A stretch of DNA of 64,000 nt from Clostridiales bacterium (GCA_003452915.1 DMMZ01000043.1:311-64310), one strand, 5' to 3'. Positions 46,340-55,610 are shown, counted from the first letter of the stretch. The notes: a model not told the origin generated them from the sequence alone. A program made the numbers and translations.

Positions 46340-46735
46340 ATGTACAGCAGAGATTTCGGCGGTGTCCGTTCGGATGGTCAGCTGAGAGAGTTTGAGAACA
46401 ACTGGCAGAATCAATATACACAAAAACAATATACCGAAAGCGTTCAGAGTGAAACAAGATCAGAAACGCCTGTTTATGAAAGCAATCAATCTGAACAAAA
46501 ACAATATCACTCGGATAATATTGGATTACATGGTGATGCTCCGGTTATTGAAAGTAGTGCCATACAATCACTGACTTCTCGAATGAAGGGCCTTTTCAAT
46601 TTTAATCTGGATTTTTTAAAGAAAATTGACATTGACGATTTAATTTTAGTCGGAATAGGTATATTACTTTTACTTGATTCTGATACCAGTAATGATATGT
46701 GGATTATTTTAATAGCTATTATGCTGTTCTTTTAA
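46340..46735 (+). CDS. Small protein with hydrophobic C-terminal tail (unknown)
   Basis: 131 residues: a polar Gln/Ser/Glu-rich N-terminal 85 residues of low complexity (NQYTQKQYTESVQSETRSET), then LTSRMKGLFNFNLDFLKKIDIDDLILVGIGILLLLDSDTSNDMWIILIAIMLFF-type tail with one or two membrane segments. The dyad IDIDDLILVGIGILLLL..D...D is a pattern I associate with small sporulation-region proteins of clostridia, without known function. Preceded by leader repeat copy B. Confidence 0.65.
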   Translation: MYSRDFGGVRSDGQLREFENNWQNQYTQKQYTESVQSETRSETPVYESNQSEQKQYHSDNIGLHGDAPVIESSAIQSLTSRMKGLFNFNLDFLKKIDIDDLILVGIGILLLLDSDTSNDMWIILIAIMLFF

Positions 46736-47133
46736 TCTTCATTTCCATCAGTTGTTTCTTCTCTGTTTCGTCGTTCTGACAAGAAATCCACAAACTCGTT
46801 TACCGTTCTTCTGTCTTTACCGGATAAGGAACGGTATTTTTCATAGAAGCTTTCTGCAGGCGGTTGTGAGACAGCACGAAATGCCATGTTTTCGGACAAG
46901 GTCACCCCTGCAGCAAACATCAAATCTTCCAAATCCACCTCGTTAAAAGCTTTAACTGCAATTTTGTGGATAAGCTTCGGACGTGGTGGATTTTCTTGTG
47001 TTCCTTGAGCAAGCTTACGCATTTGTACATAGCTTATGTCACAATCAGCGGCAAACTGCCTCCAGCTGCGTACTCCTTTAGCTTGTTCCAAAAGCATACA
47101 AAATATTTTTTTATTCCATTTACTGCTTTTCAT
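46732..47133 (-). CDS. Putative HTH DNA-binding regulator
   Basis: 133 residues. The first 60 look like an XRE-type helix-turn-helix (KGVRSWRQFAADCDISYVQMRKLAQGTQENPPRP, with the Q-x-x-x-R recognition helix). The C-terminal 45 residues (YEKYRSLSGKDRRTVNEFVDFLSERR) match the end of SinR-like small regulators. It overlaps the convergent small gene by four bases. Targets unknown. Confidence 0.7.
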   Translation of the reverse strand: MKSSKWNKKIFCMLLEQAKGVRSWRQFAADCDISYVQMRKLAQGTQENPPRPKLIHKIAVKAFNEVDLEDLMFAAGVTLSENMAFRAVSQPPAESFYEKYRSLSGKDRRTVNEFVDFLSERRNREETTDGNED

Positions 47134-47176
47134 ATAATACTGCTTTTTCCTTTATGTGTTCAATATTTTTAATAAT

Positions 47177-47731
47177 TTATGCACTGAGTTTTTCTCTTAC
47201 AACAGAATTAATTTCGGTTCGGTTATCTTTTACAGCAATATAATAAGTATAATTTCCGATAGTATCGATAATAACATTCTTAAAAGGTTCAGCATCTACC
47301 GCAGGATAGTTTATTGCTGCTTCAATAATGTTATCTTTTCTCAGTTTAATAAAATCCTGAACCATAGTATTATTGTTGCTGTCAAAGACCTTAAATATAC
47401 CTATTTCAATGCGTAAATTAGTATCATGCTCATCAATATAGACACAGTATTCCTCAATAAGTGAAAAATCAGGAGCTTCGAACATGCTGCCGTAATAACC
47501 GGAAATCAAATCTGCGTTAAGATATTCACCCTTAACTGTAGATTCGCTTGTAAATGTCTTACCTGTGGTAAGATTATTCTCGCTGCAAATATTTTTAACT
47601 ATATCTGTAAGGCTCCCGACGTTTACTGTAGAAGCCTGCGATTCGTTTTTTGATTCATCTGTTTTTTCTCCGCAGGAAGCAATTGAAGTTAAAAGCATAA
47701 GTACCAAAATAAAAGCGATAATTTTTTTCAT
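47177..47731 (-). CDS. DUF4358-type lipoprotein
   Basis: 184 residues with a lipoprotein signal (lipobox SIASC, Cys20), a short Ser/Glu linker and a domain reading ISGYYGSMFEAPDFSLIEEYCVYI...EIGIFKVFD...VQDFIKLR, the pattern of DUF4358 lipoproteins common in gut clostridia. Outer-face membrane attachment expected; function unknown. It lies 22 bases downstream of the pantothenate kinase gene on the same strand, so may share its transcript. Confidence 0.75.
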   Translation of the reverse strand: MKKIIAFILVLMLLTSIASCGEKTDESKNESQASTVNVGSLTDIVKNICSENNLTTGKTFTSESTVKGEYLNADLISGYYGSMFEAPDFSLIEEYCVYIDEHDTNLRIEIGIFKVFDSNNNTMVQDFIKLRKDNIIEAAINYPAVDAEPFKNVIIDTIGNYTYYIAVKDNRTEINSVVREKLSA

Positions 47732-47753
47732 ATGTTTATTCTCCTAAAAAACG

Positions 47754-48575
47754 TTATATTATGTCTGTCAAAGCTGTGCCGACAACCGTTGCAAATGTTG
47801 AATTTTGCGGAATTGAAAAATGCACACCGAACATTTCACCAAGTCCAGTAAACATTCCCTTGCATTGTGGGATTACAGACAGGTTACCTGTCAAAACTAT
47901 TTCTCTTATATTTTTCTGTCGGGCAGAAAATATTGACATCATTGCTATTGTCTCAAAGACAAGATTTATTATTCCAAGTGCTATATCCGATTTACTTGCT
48001 ATATCGCTGAGTTTTCCAAAGTTTGATGCAGTTACGGAAGCAGACAGACTTGGGCTAATAACCTTTTCTGTAATATCCTCAATTCTCAGGTCAACATTCG
48101 CAAGGTTTCCGTCCTTTGCAAGCTCGGATATATGTTCAACCTCCTGCATAGCAAGCATTTTCTTTGCAAGACCGATAAGAGTGCCACCACCAACACCTGT
48201 ACCGCCAAGATGAGTTATACCCTGACTGTTAGCGTGTACCAATGCTGTGCCTGTTCCCATACTGACGATAATTGCATCCTCGAGTTCGCTTAAATATAGA
48301 CCTCCTCTGCCGGTCGCATCAAATTCGTTCACATGAATCGTCTTAAGACCATATATTGACGAATCTACAAAGGTAGAGCCTACTCCGGTCATCATAACCC
48401 TATCTATATTTGATAAAGCAATGTCGTTCTCGGAAGTGAATTTACCGAAAGCACCGTAAATAGAAGCAACGGGATCGGTCGCCTTGACCAACTGCGGGTT
48501 TAGCAGCCTTTTACCGTCGAAACCCACTATTTTTGTAGTGCTGCCGCCCACATCTATTCCGATAATTATACTCAT
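47754..48575 (-). CDS. coaW: Type II pantothenate kinase
   Basis: Phosphorylates pantothenate, the first step of coenzyme A synthesis. 273 residues of the acetate/sugar kinase-hsp70-actin fold: phosphate-1 loop GIDVGGSTTKIVGFDG at the N-terminus, GVGSTFVDS, IVSMGTGTALVHA (phosphate 2) and GTGVGGGTLIGLAKKML. This type II form occurs in staphylococci and some clostridia and is usually insensitive to CoA feedback. Promoter at 48621-48649. Confidence 0.88.
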   Translation of the reverse strand: MSIIIGIDVGGSTTKIVGFDGKRLLNPQLVKATDPVASIYGAFGKFTSENDIALSNIDRVMMTGVGSTFVDSSIYGLKTIHVNEFDATGRGGLYLSELEDAIIVSMGTGTALVHANSQGITHLGGTGVGGGTLIGLAKKMLAMQEVEHISELAKDGNLANVDLRIEDITEKVISPSLSASVTASNFGKLSDIASKSDIALGIINLVFETIAMMSIFSARQKNIREIVLTGNLSVIPQCKGMFTGLGEMFGVHFSIPQNSTFATVVGTALTDII

Positions 48576-48611
48576 TTATTATGTTGTCCTTTCTGCGTTA
48601 TATGAAATATA

Positions 48612-48649
48612 TACACTGTAAGTGTAGCCTTTTCTTGTTAATTTGTCAA
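48612..48649 (-). promoter_or_regulatory. Pantothenate kinase promoter with palindrome over the -10 box
   Basis: Minus strand: TTGACA (48644-48649), 17-base spacer, TACACT (48621-48626). The -10 is one arm of the palindrome TACACT-TAC-AGTGTA (48612-48626), a possible operator. Confidence 0.65.
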
Positions 48650-48760
48650 GTCATTGCCTTCTACAATATATTTTTTTAAAATTATTTAACTTACTCTTTT
48701 CAAAGCAGGGCTTCTGTGGTATTATATAATAGTTGACTTATACTATTTTAAGGAAGGACT

Positions 48761-49756
48761 TTGCAAAGAGTGGTGCAGAACGCATTTGAATTAAATCAAA
48801 AGGAAAAGAATCGTTTTTTACAAGTGCTTGGTAGCGGTTCAGGCAGCGTTCATTTTCATGCTTATATTATAGAAGGGGCATACGGTGTAGGTAAAACGGA
48901 TTTTGCACTTTTTTGTGCAGCAGCTATTCTTTGTAGAAAACCAGACCGACCATGTATGGCTTGTAATTCCTGTATGAAAGTCTTTTCTCAGGCTTATCCT
49001 GACCTGCATTTTTATGGCGGAGAAAGCGAAAAGCCGATAACAATGAAGGAAGTCCGTGAATTGATTTCGTCCTCCATTCTTCTTCCGAATGATGGCGATA
49101 AAAAGATATATATTATAAAACAAGCACATAAAATGCGATCTGATACACAAAACGCACTTCTCAAGATATTCGAAGAGCCACCGCAATCGGTTATTATATT
49201 TTTACTTACTGAAAAAAAAGAAGCATTATTGCCAACAATATTATCAAGAGGTCGTCTAATTACCCTGACCGGAGAAAATGATGAGATAATAAAATTTTTA
49301 CTCGAGAAAAAGCACAAAACAGCTTCATCAGACGAAATCAGAGCAGCAGTTACTGCCGCGGACGGCAGTATAGGACAAGCAGAGCTTTTTATCAGCAAGG
49401 AAAGCCGCGAAAGTAGAAAAAAAGCGCTGGAATTACTTGACCTTCTTTTTGAAGGAGGAAAGTTTGATTTTTACGATAGAATTATTTCTTCAAAAATAAC
49501 CAGAGAAAAATTACTTGATCTTCTGGAACTGCTTCAAAGGCTCTTTACAGATATACTCGAATATAAATATGGCTGTCGTTCGCTTGTAATATTAAATGCA
49601 AAAGAAGCTGAAAAATATACAAGTAGTCTAACAAAAAAAGCGATAAGTCAAATAAACGAATCTATTACAGATTGTAAAACCACTATTGAACAGAGCGGAA
49701 ATTTAAACGCAGCAATAACAAATCTAAGCATCAGGTTATGGACACATAAAGGTTAA
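48761..49756 (+). CDS. holB: DNA polymerase III delta' subunit
   Basis: Clamp-loader subunit. 331 residues: P-loop-like EGAYGVGKTDFALF, the C4 zinc motif with cysteines in CRKPDRPCMACNSCMKV, KKIYIIKQAHKM (sensor/Walker B-like region) and ALLKIFEEPPQSVIIFLLT, with SRGR after it. The C-terminal helical domain is present. TTG start at 48761 with AAGGAAGG just upstream. Followed by ricT, the order conserved across Firmicutes. Confidence 0.92.
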   Translation: MQRVVQNAFELNQKEKNRFLQVLGSGSGSVHFHAYIIEGAYGVGKTDFALFCAAAILCRKPDRPCMACNSCMKVFSQAYPDLHFYGGESEKPITMKEVRELISSSILLPNDGDKKIYIIKQAHKMRSDTQNALLKIFEEPPQSVIIFLLTEKKEALLPTILSRGRLITLTGENDEIIKFLLEKKHKTASSDEIRAAVTAADGSIGQAELFISKESRESRKKALELLDLLFEGGKFDFYDRIISSKITREKLLDLLELLQRLFTDILEYKYGCRSLVILNAKEAEKYTSSLTKKAISQINESITDCKTTIEQSGNLNAAITNLSIRLWTHKG

Positions 49757-49794
49757 ATAGAATTCCTGACATAATGAAAGGAAAGGATATATAA

Positions 49795-50679
49795 ATGAAC
49801 GAGATACAAGCTAACGAACAAACCTGCGAAATAGTGGGCATAAGATTTAAAAACGCAGGCAAGATATATTATTTTTCACCGGACGGAATTATCTTTGATC
49901 CAGGCGACAAGGCAATAGTAGAAACAGTCAGAGGTGTGGAGTTCGGTTATATTGCAATAACGAACAAGCATGTTTCACTTGATGAAATAGTATCACCACT
50001 CAAACCTGTCTTGCGTAAAGCAACCGTAGAGGATGAAGTACAGAATGAACAGAACAAGCTGCTTGAGGAAAGTGCAAGGCAGGTGTGGGATGAAAAAGTA
50101 AAGAAGAACGCACTTGTTATGCAGCTTGTCGACGTTGAATATACCTTTGACAACGCAAAGTTGATTTTCTATTTTACAGCCGACGGCAGAGTAGACTTCA
50201 GAGAGCTTGTAAAAGACCTTGCTGCGGTTTTCCGTACAAGAATAGAATTACGTCAGATAGGAGTGCGTGACGAAGCAAAGCTTTACGGAGGTTTAGGTGT
50301 CTGCGGTAGAGCTATATGTTGCAAAACTTTTCTTTCCGATTTTGTTCAGGTTTCTATAAAAATGGCGAAAGAACAGAACCTATCACTTTCTTCCACAAAA
50401 ATCTCGGGAACCTGTGGCAGATTAATGTGTTGCTTGCGTTTTGAGCATGAGGTTTACGAAAAAGAATACGCCGATTATCCAAAGGTGGACAGTATTGTCG
50501 AAACACCTGTAGGCAGAGGTGTTGTCATAGAGAGCAACTTCTTGACAGGTAATATAAAGGTTAAGATGAATGGTGAGCAGGGGCTTATTAAAATTTTTAC
50601 AAAAAACGATTTAAAGGTCGTCGGAGTTATAAGAATAAAAGACGAGGATTACGAAGAGTTAAAAAAATTGGAGGAATAG
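49795..50679 (+). CDS. ricT: PSP1-domain protein RicT (YaaT)
   Basis: 294 residues: PSP1 domain with VVGIRFKNAGKIYYFSP and the conserved cysteine-rich C-terminal signature LGVCGRAICCKTFL...GTCGRLMCCLRFEHEVY. In Bacillus subtilis RicT, with RicA and RicF, forms a [4Fe-4S] complex affecting RNase Y specificity, sporulation and competence. The cysteines that would bind the cluster are all visible. Immediately follows holB (38 bases). Confidence 0.92.
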   Translation: MNEIQANEQTCEIVGIRFKNAGKIYYFSPDGIIFDPGDKAIVETVRGVEFGYIAITNKHVSLDEIVSPLKPVLRKATVEDEVQNEQNKLLEESARQVWDEKVKKNALVMQLVDVEYTFDNAKLIFYFTADGRVDFRELVKDLAAVFRTRIELRQIGVRDEAKLYGGLGVCGRAICCKTFLSDFVQVSIKMAKEQNLSLSSTKISGTCGRLMCCLRFEHEVYEKEYADYPKVDSIVETPVGRGVVIESNFLTGNIKVKMNGEQGLIKIFTKNDLKVVGVIRIKDEDYEELKKLEE

Positions 50680-50704
50680 TGCGGTTTTTCGCACAAATAA
50701 CGGT

Positions 50705-52123
50705 ATGGTTTTTTCATCGCTTATATTTTTATTTGCATTTCTGCCAATTACACTCTTACTATATTTCGCTACACCTTTTAAGTCCCTAAAGTATAAAAAT
50801 TTTATCCTTTTTACTGTTAGTCTTGTTTTCTACGGTTGGGGTGAGCCGAAGTATATCATTATAATGCTTTTTTCGATATTAACAGCATATATATTCGGCT
50901 TTTATATCGGAAAATATAGGGATATTGATAAGAAAAAGGCTAGAATGTATCTTGTAATTTCCTTACTTTTGAATTTAGCTTTTCTATTGTTCTTTAAATA
51001 TGCAAATTTCTTTTTGGATAATATTGCAGTTCTTCCATTCCTTTCGGGCATTAAACAGATTGCCAATCTAACGCTTCCGATAGGAATTTCATTCTACACC
51101 TTCCAGATTATGTCCTATTCAATTGACTTGTATCGGGGAGAAACAGAAACACAAAGGAGCTTTGTTGCTTTTGGTGCGTATGTTGTTTTATTCCCGCAGC
51201 TTATTGCCGGACCGATTGTAAGGTACCGCGATATAGATGATATGCTTATCGATAGAAAAGAGACTGTTGACAAGTTTGCTTCGGGGGCAGTACGCTTTTG
51301 TGCCGGACTTGCAAAAAAGGTAATATTAGCCGATTCTGCAGCCGCCGTTGTCGAGTATTTCCGTACCGCAAATGAATTTAAACCCAGCGTGTTGGGAACC
51401 TGGACGATAGTGCTTGCGTACACCTTCCAGATTTACTTTGACTTCTCGGGTTATTCGGACATGGCAATCGGTCTTGGCAGAATAATCGGCTTTGAGTTTC
51501 TGGAGAACTTTGATTTTCCATATATTTCACGCAGTATTACTGAATTCTGGCGACGCTGGCACATTTCACTTTCTACCTGGTTCAAAGAATATGTTTACAT
51601 ACCGCTTGGCGGAAACAGAAAAGGTCTTTGGATGCAATACCGAAATATTGCAATCGTCTGGCTCCTGACAGGTTTTTGGCATGGTGCAGCGTGGAATTTC
51701 GTTATTTGGGGAGCATATTTCGGTGTGATACTTATGGTTGAAAAAACCTTCTTGTTAAAAGTACTGGATAAATTACCACGTTTTGTCGGACATATATATA
51801 CAGTAATTCTAATTATGTTTGGCTGGCTTATCTTTTCCTCTACCAGTCTTTCGCAGATATGGTTATATTCAAAGCTGATGATTGGCATAAACGCTACATT
51901 TACAACAACAACCGTTACATATGATTTTGTTAGGTTATTGCCGTTATTTGTTGTTTGTATAATTGCATCTACTCCCTTTGCAAAGAGAAGCTATGATTGG
52001 CTTATTGCAAAATACAGCTCCGCAGCATATCTTAACCCGTTATTGACGAGTAGCTCTCTGCTTTTATGTACGGCTTATATGGTAGATTCAACCTTCAGCC
52101 CGTTCTTATACTACATCTTTTAA
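50705..52123 (+). CDS. algI: MBOAT O-acyltransferase (AlgI/DltB-like)
   Basis: Polytopic membrane enzyme that moves acetyl groups across the membrane for O-acetylation of an extracellular polymer. 472 residues with about 10-12 membrane segments, the AlgI-typical SFYTFQIMSYSIDLYRGE, IAGPIVRYRDI, YFDFSGYSDMAIGLGR and the catalytic-His motif TGFWHGAAWNFVIWG. A short GTGCG/CGCAC hairpin lies just before the ATG. Its partner (AlgJ-like) follows 12 bases on. Confidence 0.92.
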   Translation: MVFSSLIFLFAFLPITLLLYFATPFKSLKYKNFILFTVSLVFYGWGEPKYIIIMLFSILTAYIFGFYIGKYRDIDKKKARMYLVISLLLNLAFLLFFKYANFFLDNIAVLPFLSGIKQIANLTLPIGISFYTFQIMSYSIDLYRGETETQRSFVAFGAYVVLFPQLIAGPIVRYRDIDDMLIDRKETVDKFASGAVRFCAGLAKKVILADSAAAVVEYFRTANEFKPSVLGTWTIVLAYTFQIYFDFSGYSDMAIGLGRIIGFEFLENFDFPYISRSITEFWRRWHISLSTWFKEYVYIPLGGNRKGLWMQYRNIAIVWLLTGFWHGAAWNFVIWGAYFGVILMVEKTFLLKVLDKLPRFVGHIYTVILIMFGWLIFSSTSLSQIWLYSKLMIGINATFTTTTVTYDFVRLLPLFVVCIIASTPFAKRSYDWLIAKYSSAAYLNPLLTSSSLLLCTAYMVDSTFSPFLYYIF

Positions 52124-52135
52124 GGAGTGAGGATA

Positions 52136-53329
52136 ATGAATAAAAAAGCTAATATTATCACTCTGTTTGTATTTGTGGGCATAATTGCACTGCTTTCGGT
52201 TCTTTTCGTATTTAAAAAGGACGAGAGCTTTTCCGAACAGGAAAACAGAGATTTACAGACTTTACCGAAGATAACAAGTGAAACACTCTTCAACGGTACA
52301 TATTCAAAACAGATAAACAGTTATTTTGCAGACCAGTTTCCGCTCAGAGATTTTTTTGTAGGAATGAAAGGCACGAGCGAGCTTGCAATGCTTAAGGGTG
52401 AAAATAACGGTGTGCTTTTTGGTGATGACGGTTATCTTGCAGTACGAAGCTTTTCGGTTTTGGATGACAACGGAAAACTTACCAATCCGACCGATTATTA
52501 TTCCGAGAAAGTATTGTCTGCACATTTTAAGGGATTAAAAAAACTACAATCTAACCTTAATGCACAAGAGATAGAATTTGCGGTTATAATTCCTCCGCGT
52601 ACAATCGATTTAGCGACTTGGAAGCTTAATTTCCCCTCCGATAACAGCCTGGAATTACAAAGTTTTATTGGAGAAGGTTTAAAAGACATAAATTACATAG
52701 ATATATTTCCCATGTTAAAAGAAAAGTTCGAGAACGACGAGTATGTTTATTACAGAACAGATCACCACTACACAAGTCTGGGAGCGTATTATACCTATTG
52801 CGAGGTAATGAGGCAATATTGCATGGAAGATGATATAATACCATTATCTGATTTTGAAGTAAAGGTAGTAAGCGAAGAATTTTACGGTACAACTTGGTCG
52901 AAAGCAGGTTTTAAATTCGTAGAACCAGACCAGATTTGTTATTTCGATTATAAAAACAGTGATGAAGTATCTGAATACACTACAATTAAGGACGGTGTTT
53001 CTTTTAAAGGGTTTTATGATTTTTTACTTTTAGATACAAAAGATAAATATTCGTTTTTCATTGGAGGAATCAGTAAGCTAACTACAATAACAAAAACGAG
53101 CGGAAATGAAGTTGGAACAAGACCTAAAATGTTGCTTGCGAAAGATTCCTTCGGATTAAGCCTTGTACCTTTCCTAGCATTACATTTTGACCTTGAGATA
53201 GTTAATGTTGCTGATGAAGAAATTAAATTTTTAAGCAATATTGCAACAAAAAAGAATTGTGATTATGTGCTTGTAGTTTATAATACAGAAAACCTTATAT
53301 CAACAAAATATATAGCCGCATTTCATTAA
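52136..53329 (+). CDS. AlgJ/DHHW-type SGNH acetyltransferase partner
   Basis: 397 residues with an N-terminal signal anchor (ANIITLFVFVGIIALLSVLFVF) and an extracellular SGNH-like domain: ENRDLQTLPKI and YADQFPLRD-like SYFADQFPLRDFFVG, the catalytic RTDHHYTSLGAYYTY (Asp-His), and the C-terminal nucleophile region LAKDSFGLSLVPFL. DHHW-type proteins work with AlgI-like MBOATs to acetylate exopolysaccharide or cell-wall polymers. ATG 52136 uses AAGGAG at 52122-52127. A hairpin follows the stop. Confidence 0.87.
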   Translation: MNKKANIITLFVFVGIIALLSVLFVFKKDESFSEQENRDLQTLPKITSETLFNGTYSKQINSYFADQFPLRDFFVGMKGTSELAMLKGENNGVLFGDDGYLAVRSFSVLDDNGKLTNPTDYYSEKVLSAHFKGLKKLQSNLNAQEIEFAVIIPPRTIDLATWKLNFPSDNSLELQSFIGEGLKDINYIDIFPMLKEKFENDEYVYYRTDHHYTSLGAYYTYCEVMRQYCMEDDIIPLSDFEVKVVSEEFYGTTWSKAGFKFVEPDQICYFDYKNSDEVSEYTTIKDGVSFKGFYDFLLLDTKDKYSFFIGGISKLTTITKTSGNEVGTRPKMLLAKDSFGLSLVPFLALHFDLEIVNVADEEIKFLSNIATKKNCDYVLVVYNTENLISTKYIAAFH

Positions 53330-53350
53330 AAACTAAAAAAACACCTTTTT

Positions 53351-53382
53351 GGGGCGTTAAGATGATCTTAATGTCCCTTTTA
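53351..53382 (+). terminator. Probable terminator after the AlgI-AlgJ pair
   Basis: GGGGCGTTAAGAT pairs imperfectly with ATCTTAATGTCCC, followed by TTTT. Confidence 0.6.
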
Positions 53383-53509
53383 TACTGCTTCTTAAGTGAA
53401 ACAGTATTACATATCAGATTTTTCGACAAAATATCAATATAAAGTAAAGGTAAACTTTAAAAAAGTGCATAAATATGGTAAAATATAGATAAAAATGTCA
53501 AATTTAGTA

Positions 53510-53538
53510 TTGACTTAAATATTATATAATTGTATAAT
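53510..53538 (+). promoter_or_regulatory. Promoter of the secreted-protein gene
   Basis: TTGACT (53510-53515), 17-base spacer, TATAAT (53533-53538). Confidence 0.75.
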
Positions 53539-53575
53539 TAATATAAATTTATAATAAAAAAGAAGGAGTGTCAGT

Positions 53576-55372
53576 ATGAGAAAGACATTTAAAAGAATAG
53601 CTTATTTTTTTTGTGTATTTTGTTTTCTGTTAACAACTCTTTTTAATTCGGGGTTAATTACGTCAGCAGAGGTTGTTTGGGAAGAAAATTATCATAAAAC
53701 ACAGTTAGAATATTATGCAGGAAGTGCTGCTACAAAATCTATGACTGACAATTCATTCTCGGACTGGGCAGGATCAGAGCTAGTAGAAATTAATTCGCTG
53801 GAGCATCCGGAAAACTGGCAGAATACCTTTTTTACAAATAGCATAGCATACAATTATGCACTCGCCTGGGATACAAGCTATGTATATTTATATATTGAAA
53901 TTGACAGACCGCTTTCTGCTCTGACAGCAAGCTATACCCGTTTTTATTTTGATGTTACTCCGGAAACAAACTCTTTTACAGGCTGGGTAGAATATACTTA
54001 CAATTCATCAACAAATAACATAGTAGTTAACAGAGCTCATAGATATAATAATACAAACGATCCGACCTTTGCTGCAAACATAGGATTGCATGTAACAGAA
54101 ATTGATGGAAAAACCTGCATAGAGACAAAGATTCCCTGGTCGGGAATGAATCAAGCATTTACTCCTACGAATGGTGCAAATATTAAATATAATCTATGTA
54201 TTTTGGCAGATACAGATTCAACATATTTATACGTACAAGATTCGTCGGTTTGGACAACCAATAACATGCCCTGGCAAAAATCAACATATTATCTCACAAT
54301 GTTTTTTAGCACCGGTACGCCTAATCTTACTCCGATCACACCTACAGCACTTACAACATCGACAATATTGACATCAGCTTATAAAGAATTAAATGCAGCA
54401 CTGGGAATGACTTATACTGGAACAGTCGGAACACATCCCAACTGGCAAAATTTCAACGTAAATCTACTTACCGAGGGAAGCTTTCAGGATGTAACAACCA
54501 TATCCGGTGATTATATGGAGGGTTTTCAAGGAACAGGAACAGACGGGTCGTTAACAGCGAACATTGAAGATGATGGAACAATAGTAAAAATTATCGATCT
54601 GGGCTCTGTTGTGAACGGATTGTATAAGTTTAAAATAGGTTCGGCTCAAGTTAGTACTGACGGAATTCTTTTTCCGAGTCAAGTAAAAGTTTATGCTTCG
54701 CAAAACAGCTTTCATTATCAATATCTAGGTACAGCAACGGAAGGTGAATATAATAGTTCGGATGCAAGCGGAGTATTAAAGGAATTGCAAAGGTATAATG
54801 TAGAACTTACAGAGGGTGTTTCAGCACGTTATATAAAGATAAAAATTACACCTCCTGCAAGTAATTATAATATAGTTGCTATTTCTGAAATTTCTGCAAT
54901 TTACAATGTTGCTGTTGATGAAGAAGTGGTAATAGATCCGATAATTTCGCTTGGCGCAAAAGTAAATATTGAATTAAATGGACTCAGATTCGGAGCGCAA
55001 TTCAACAAGAACGAGCTTAAGGAAGTTGAAAAAATTGGTATGCTTATGTTTCCTACTTCAAAGCTTGGTTCAAATACGCTTGATATGGCTTATTATAATG
55101 CAAATCCTTACACAGCAGATAACCAGTCAGGTGTAATATTAATAAGCGCAGTAGCTATTGCAAAGAGTGATTTTGTCATGGGAAAAGCATTCAATGATTA
55201 TGAAACATTTAATTATTTCATAACACTTCTTAATATCCCCGAAACAAACCTTACTACAAATGTAACCGCAGTTCCGTTTACTTTATATAAAGACGGAAGC
55301 ATTTCTTACGGAGCACCTCTTGTTCGTAATTACAGTGCAGTTTTAGATGCGATAGATGCAATACAGGAATAA
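53576..55372 (+). CDS. Large secreted protein with CBM9-like and discoidin-like regions
   Basis: 598 residues with a signal peptide cut near residue 30 (SGLITSAEVV). About 50-250 read as a CBM9/DOMON-like sugar-binding domain (FSDWAGSELVEI, YALAWDTSYVYLYIEID, RFYFDVTPETNSFTGWVEY). About 265-440 resemble an F5/8 type C (discoidin) fold (SAYKELNAALGMTYTGTVG, FPSQVKVYASQNSFHYQYLG, ARYIKIKITPP). The last 150 residues (LGAKVNIELNGLRFGAQFNKNEL...) form a further domain I do not name. No dockerin or sorting signal. Likely binds carbohydrate outside the cell. Own promoter. Confidence 0.75.
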   Translation: MRKTFKRIAYFFCVFCFLLTTLFNSGLITSAEVVWEENYHKTQLEYYAGSAATKSMTDNSFSDWAGSELVEINSLEHPENWQNTFFTNSIAYNYALAWDTSYVYLYIEIDRPLSALTASYTRFYFDVTPETNSFTGWVEYTYNSSTNNIVVNRAHRYNNTNDPTFAANIGLHVTEIDGKTCIETKIPWSGMNQAFTPTNGANIKYNLCILADTDSTYLYVQDSSVWTTNNMPWQKSTYYLTMFFSTGTPNLTPITPTALTTSTILTSAYKELNAALGMTYTGTVGTHPNWQNFNVNLLTEGSFQDVTTISGDYMEGFQGTGTDGSLTANIEDDGTIVKIIDLGSVVNGLYKFKIGSAQVSTDGILFPSQVKVYASQNSFHYQYLGTATEGEYNSSDASGVLKELQRYNVELTEGVSARYIKIKITPPASNYNIVAISEISAIYNVAVDEEVVIDPIISLGAKVNIELNGLRFGAQFNKNELKEVEKIGMLMFPTSKLGSNTLDMAYYNANPYTADNQSGVILISAVAIAKSDFVMGKAFNDYETFNYFITLLNIPETNLTTNVTAVPFTLYKDGSISYGAPLVRNYSAVLDAIDAIQE

Positions 55373-55374
55373 AA

Positions 55375-55506
55375 ATGAAAAAAGAATACATTTTTCCAGA
55401 GATTGAAATAATTGAATTTGAGATAGAAGATATAATTACCGCATCTGGTCTTGCTACAACCGAAGGCGATAATGAATTTACCGCGCCTGACGGCTGGTGG
55501 ACCTAA
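55375..55506 (+). CDS. 43-residue peptide of unknown role (possible precursor peptide)
   Basis: Short frame starting 2 bases after the stop of the secreted-protein gene, with AGGA (55365-55368) at a normal distance from ATG 55375. The N-terminal half is MKKEYIFPEIEIIEFEIED followed by IITASG; the C-terminal half (residues 26-43) is small and polar, ending DGWWT. The N-terminal pattern MKKxYxxPExExxxFExEDxI-T-SG is one I recall from many short clostridial ORFs, resembling leader peptides of modified peptides. No maturation enzyme is adjacent. Function unknown. Confidence 0.65.
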   Translation: MKKEYIFPEIEIIEFEIEDIITASGLATTEGDNEFTAPDGWWT

Positions 55507-55534
55507 AATGTTGAAAATAGTCTATAAATGCTTA

Positions 55535-55563
55535 TTGACTTTTTTATATTAAGTAATTATAAT
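55535..55563 (+). promoter_or_regulatory. Promoter of the surface-anchored protein gene
   Basis: TTGACT (55535-55540), 17-base spacer, TATAAT (55558-55563); nearly identical in form to the promoter at 53510. Confidence 0.75.
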
Positions 55564-55610
55564 ATTTTCATATCAAATATCTTTGAAACAAATTTTGAAA
55601 GGAAATTGAA

